A stretch of DNA of 33,357 nt from Crocosphaera sp038442745. Its GTDB lineage: Bacteria; Cyanobacteriota; Cyanobacteriia; Cyanobacteriales; Microcystaceae. The DNA lies in the NCBI RefSeq assembly GCF_038442745.1, contig NZ_JARVCN010000225.1, positions 1-33,357 on the forward strand, read 5' to 3'. The position numbers were made by a program, and so were the translations under genes. The stretch's first letter is position 1. The number at the start of each line of letters is the position of its first letter. The notes below the pieces were generated by a model. It saw only the letters and a program-made list of their open reading frames with translations, was not told the origin of the DNA and did no database searches. This document shows positions 32,019 to 33,357 of this stretch, piece after piece.

Positions 32019-33227
32019 TTGAATACTATTTGTCGCGTTTGTGATTCAACGAATTTAGAATTAGCTATTGATTTAGGACATCAACCTTGGTGTAATAATT
32101 TCTTAAAACCAGAACAAGTTGGGAAAGAACCTTTTTATCCCTTGCGAGTTTTGTACTGTCAGGATTGTGGTACAGTTCAGCTAGATTATACAGTTAAAAA
32201 AGAGATTATGTTCGGGGATCATACCTATCTTTCCGGAGTAACCAAATCTCTTAGTCAACACTTCAAAAATGTTGCTCACGAAGTGGACGATCGCTTCTTT
32301 AAAGATACCCCCAATAAGTCAGTTTTAGACATCGGTTCTAACGATGGGACACAACTGAAACATTTTCAAGCACTAGGGTACGATGTTTTGGGTGTAGAAT
32401 CATCAAAAACTACGGCCAAAATAGCCCAAGATGCAGGAGTTCCTACCGTCAATGATTTCTTCAATTTAGATGTGGTAGAAAGTCTAGGACGTAAATTTGA
32501 TGCGATCAACGCAGCCGGGGTGTTTTTCCATTTAGAAGAACTCCATTCCGTCACAGAAGGGATTAGAGAAGCATTAAAGGATAATGGTGTTTTTGTCGTA
32601 CAATTCCTTTATATGAAGCGCATTGTTGATAATTTAGCCTTCGATCAAATTTATCACGAACATCTTTTATACTATAACCTTAACACCATTGAAGTGTTAT
32701 TAAATCGTCACGGTTTATCCATGTTCGATGCCTATTTATCTCCCATTCACGGCGGATCAATTATTGGTTTTGTTACTCATCAAGGACAGAAAGTAGCAAG
32801 CGATCGCCTCGAAAAAATGCGTCAAGCAGAATTAGAAGAAAAAAGTAACCAATTCTCTACTTATTTAGATTTTGCTAAGCGTATCGAACAGATGAAAACT
32901 GATAATTTAGCTTATTTAGATAAAGCAAAAAAAGACAATAAAACTGTTTGGGGTTTTGGCGCACCAGTTAAGGGGAATACCATGTTAAATTACTTTGGTG
33001 TGGGAACACAATACTTAGATTATTTGGTGGAAAAAAACGAACTGCGACGGGAACTTTATTCCCCTGGAATGCACATTCCTATTGTGATTGAAAAAGAATT
33101 AACTCAACTTCCTGATATTTATTATGTGTTGGCTTGGAACTTTAAAAAAGAAATTTTAGCTAATAATCAGCATCTAATCGATCAAGGAATTGAATTCTAT
33201 TTCCCCGTCAACCCTCAAGAGATTTAA
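32019..33227 (+). CDS. Three-domain sugar C-methyltransferase (TcaB9/NovU-like)
   Basis: The 402-residue protein has the domain order of the sugar C-methyltransferases that build branched deoxysugars. It starts with a zinc domain (C5-x2-C8 and C47-x2-C50), then a SAM Rossmann fold (VLDIGSNDG, 102-110), then a C-terminal domain with GFGAPVKGNTMLNYFG. The YHEH segment after IVDNLAFDQI corresponds to the Tyr/Glu/His set of the TcaB9 active site, and HGGS follows it. Such enzymes methylate C-3 of a 4-keto nucleotide sugar. The start is uncertain: TTG at 32019 gives the usual short lead before the first Cys and has AGGAG upstream; TTG at 31980 would add 13 residues. Context points to a methyl-branched sugar in the local glycan. 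Confidence 0.9.
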   Translation: MNTICRVCDSTNLELAIDLGHQPWCNNFLKPEQVGKEPFYPLRVLYCQDCGTVQLDYTVKKEIMFGDHTYLSGVTKSLSQHFKNVAHEVDDRFFKDTPNKSVLDIGSNDGTQLKHFQALGYDVLGVESSKTTAKIAQDAGVPTVNDFFNLDVVESLGRKFDAINAAGVFFHLEELHSVTEGIREALKDNGVFVVQFLYMKRIVDNLAFDQIYHEHLLYYNLNTIEVLLNRHGLSMFDAYLSPIHGGSIIGFVTHQGQKVASDRLEKMRQAELEEKSNQFSTYLDFAKRIEQMKTDNLAYLDKAKKDNKTVWGFGAPVKGNTMLNYFGVGTQYLDYLVEKNELRRELYSPGMHIPIVIEKELTQLPDIYYVLAWNFKKEILANNQHLIDQGIEFYFPVNPQEI

Positions 33228-33242
33228 AACAACACTAAACAT

Positions 33243-33263
33243 CTCCCGTTTTCACAACGGGAG
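33243..33263 (+). terminator. Hairpin after the C-methyltransferase
   Basis: CTCCCGTT (33243-33250) and AACGGGAG (33256-33263) form a perfect 8-bp stem with a 5-base loop, 16 bases past the stop codon. A proper T run does not follow, so termination may be weak or need Rho. Confidence 0.5.
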
Positions 33264-33357
33264 GTATAGTTAATTCAAATAAGATTGAGACAAATAAGAA
33301 GTATAATGAAGCTTCTCAAAAAGTCTGGGGGGACTCGCCGAAAGTTAGGGGACAAAG

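Noticed and set aside
33264..33357. Start of a further gene or mobile element at the right edge
   Set aside because: Too short to judge; no start codon with a ribosome binding site and no recognisable terminal repeat.

Overview
The window reads as a chromosomal segment of a unicellular, AT-rich cyanobacterium. Evidence: a manganese ABC transporter in the cyanobacterial order mntC-mntA-mntB, a DesA-type acyl-lipid desaturase, a ferredoxin-dependent sulfite reductase of cyanobacterial/plastid type, cyanobacteria-specific families (DUF928, DUF6745-like, Npun_R2821-like), and seven perfect HIP1 octamers (GCGATCGC at 1066, 2804, 11516, 17288, 23632, 25797, 32800). I cannot name the genus.

Layout. 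1-1628: two unrecognised envelope-type proteins, the first possibly frameshifted. 1629-2136: non-coding, with a heptamer tandem repeat. 2137-5747: a NapH/NosR-like membrane iron-sulfur protein with a calmodulin-like EF-hand tail, then a squalene/phytoene-synthase-family enzyme, each followed by a clear intrinsic terminator. 5907-9582: an AT-rich accessory block without HIP1 sites. It holds a 3'-truncated DUF6745-like gene, a two-gene cassette (PD-(D/E)XK nuclease fused to a ParA ATPase, plus a ParB-like coiled-coil protein), and a Uma2-family gene. 9678-18442: a stretch bounded by an inverted pair of a 93-bp interspersed repeat. It holds mntCAB, a small PepSY-type membrane protein, a half ABC exporter, desA and sir.

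18634-21054: a possibly structured RNA or leader, a 60-aa membrane protein and two glycosyltransferase-type genes. 21133-25923: a metallophosphoesterase, a CHASE2-GGDEF-EAL cyclic-di-GMP protein and a divergent secreted DUF928 protein. 25920-33227: glycan genes. A minus-strand set encodes two polytopic GT-C-like proteins and a WecG/TagA glycosyltransferase; the plus strand has an FkbM methyltransferase and a sugar C-methyltransferase.

How they fit together. mntCAB imports Mn for photosystem II, and a phased 11-bp repeat array upstream is a plausible OmpR-family operator. The right third looks like a surface polysaccharide/glycosylation locus with a c-di-GMP enzyme inside it. The best candidate for an undescribed system is the nuclease-ParA/ParB-like pair at 6531-8755: both genes are intact and translationally coupled, and the left end abuts a truncated gene. 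All family calls are from reading motifs by eye; no searches were run.
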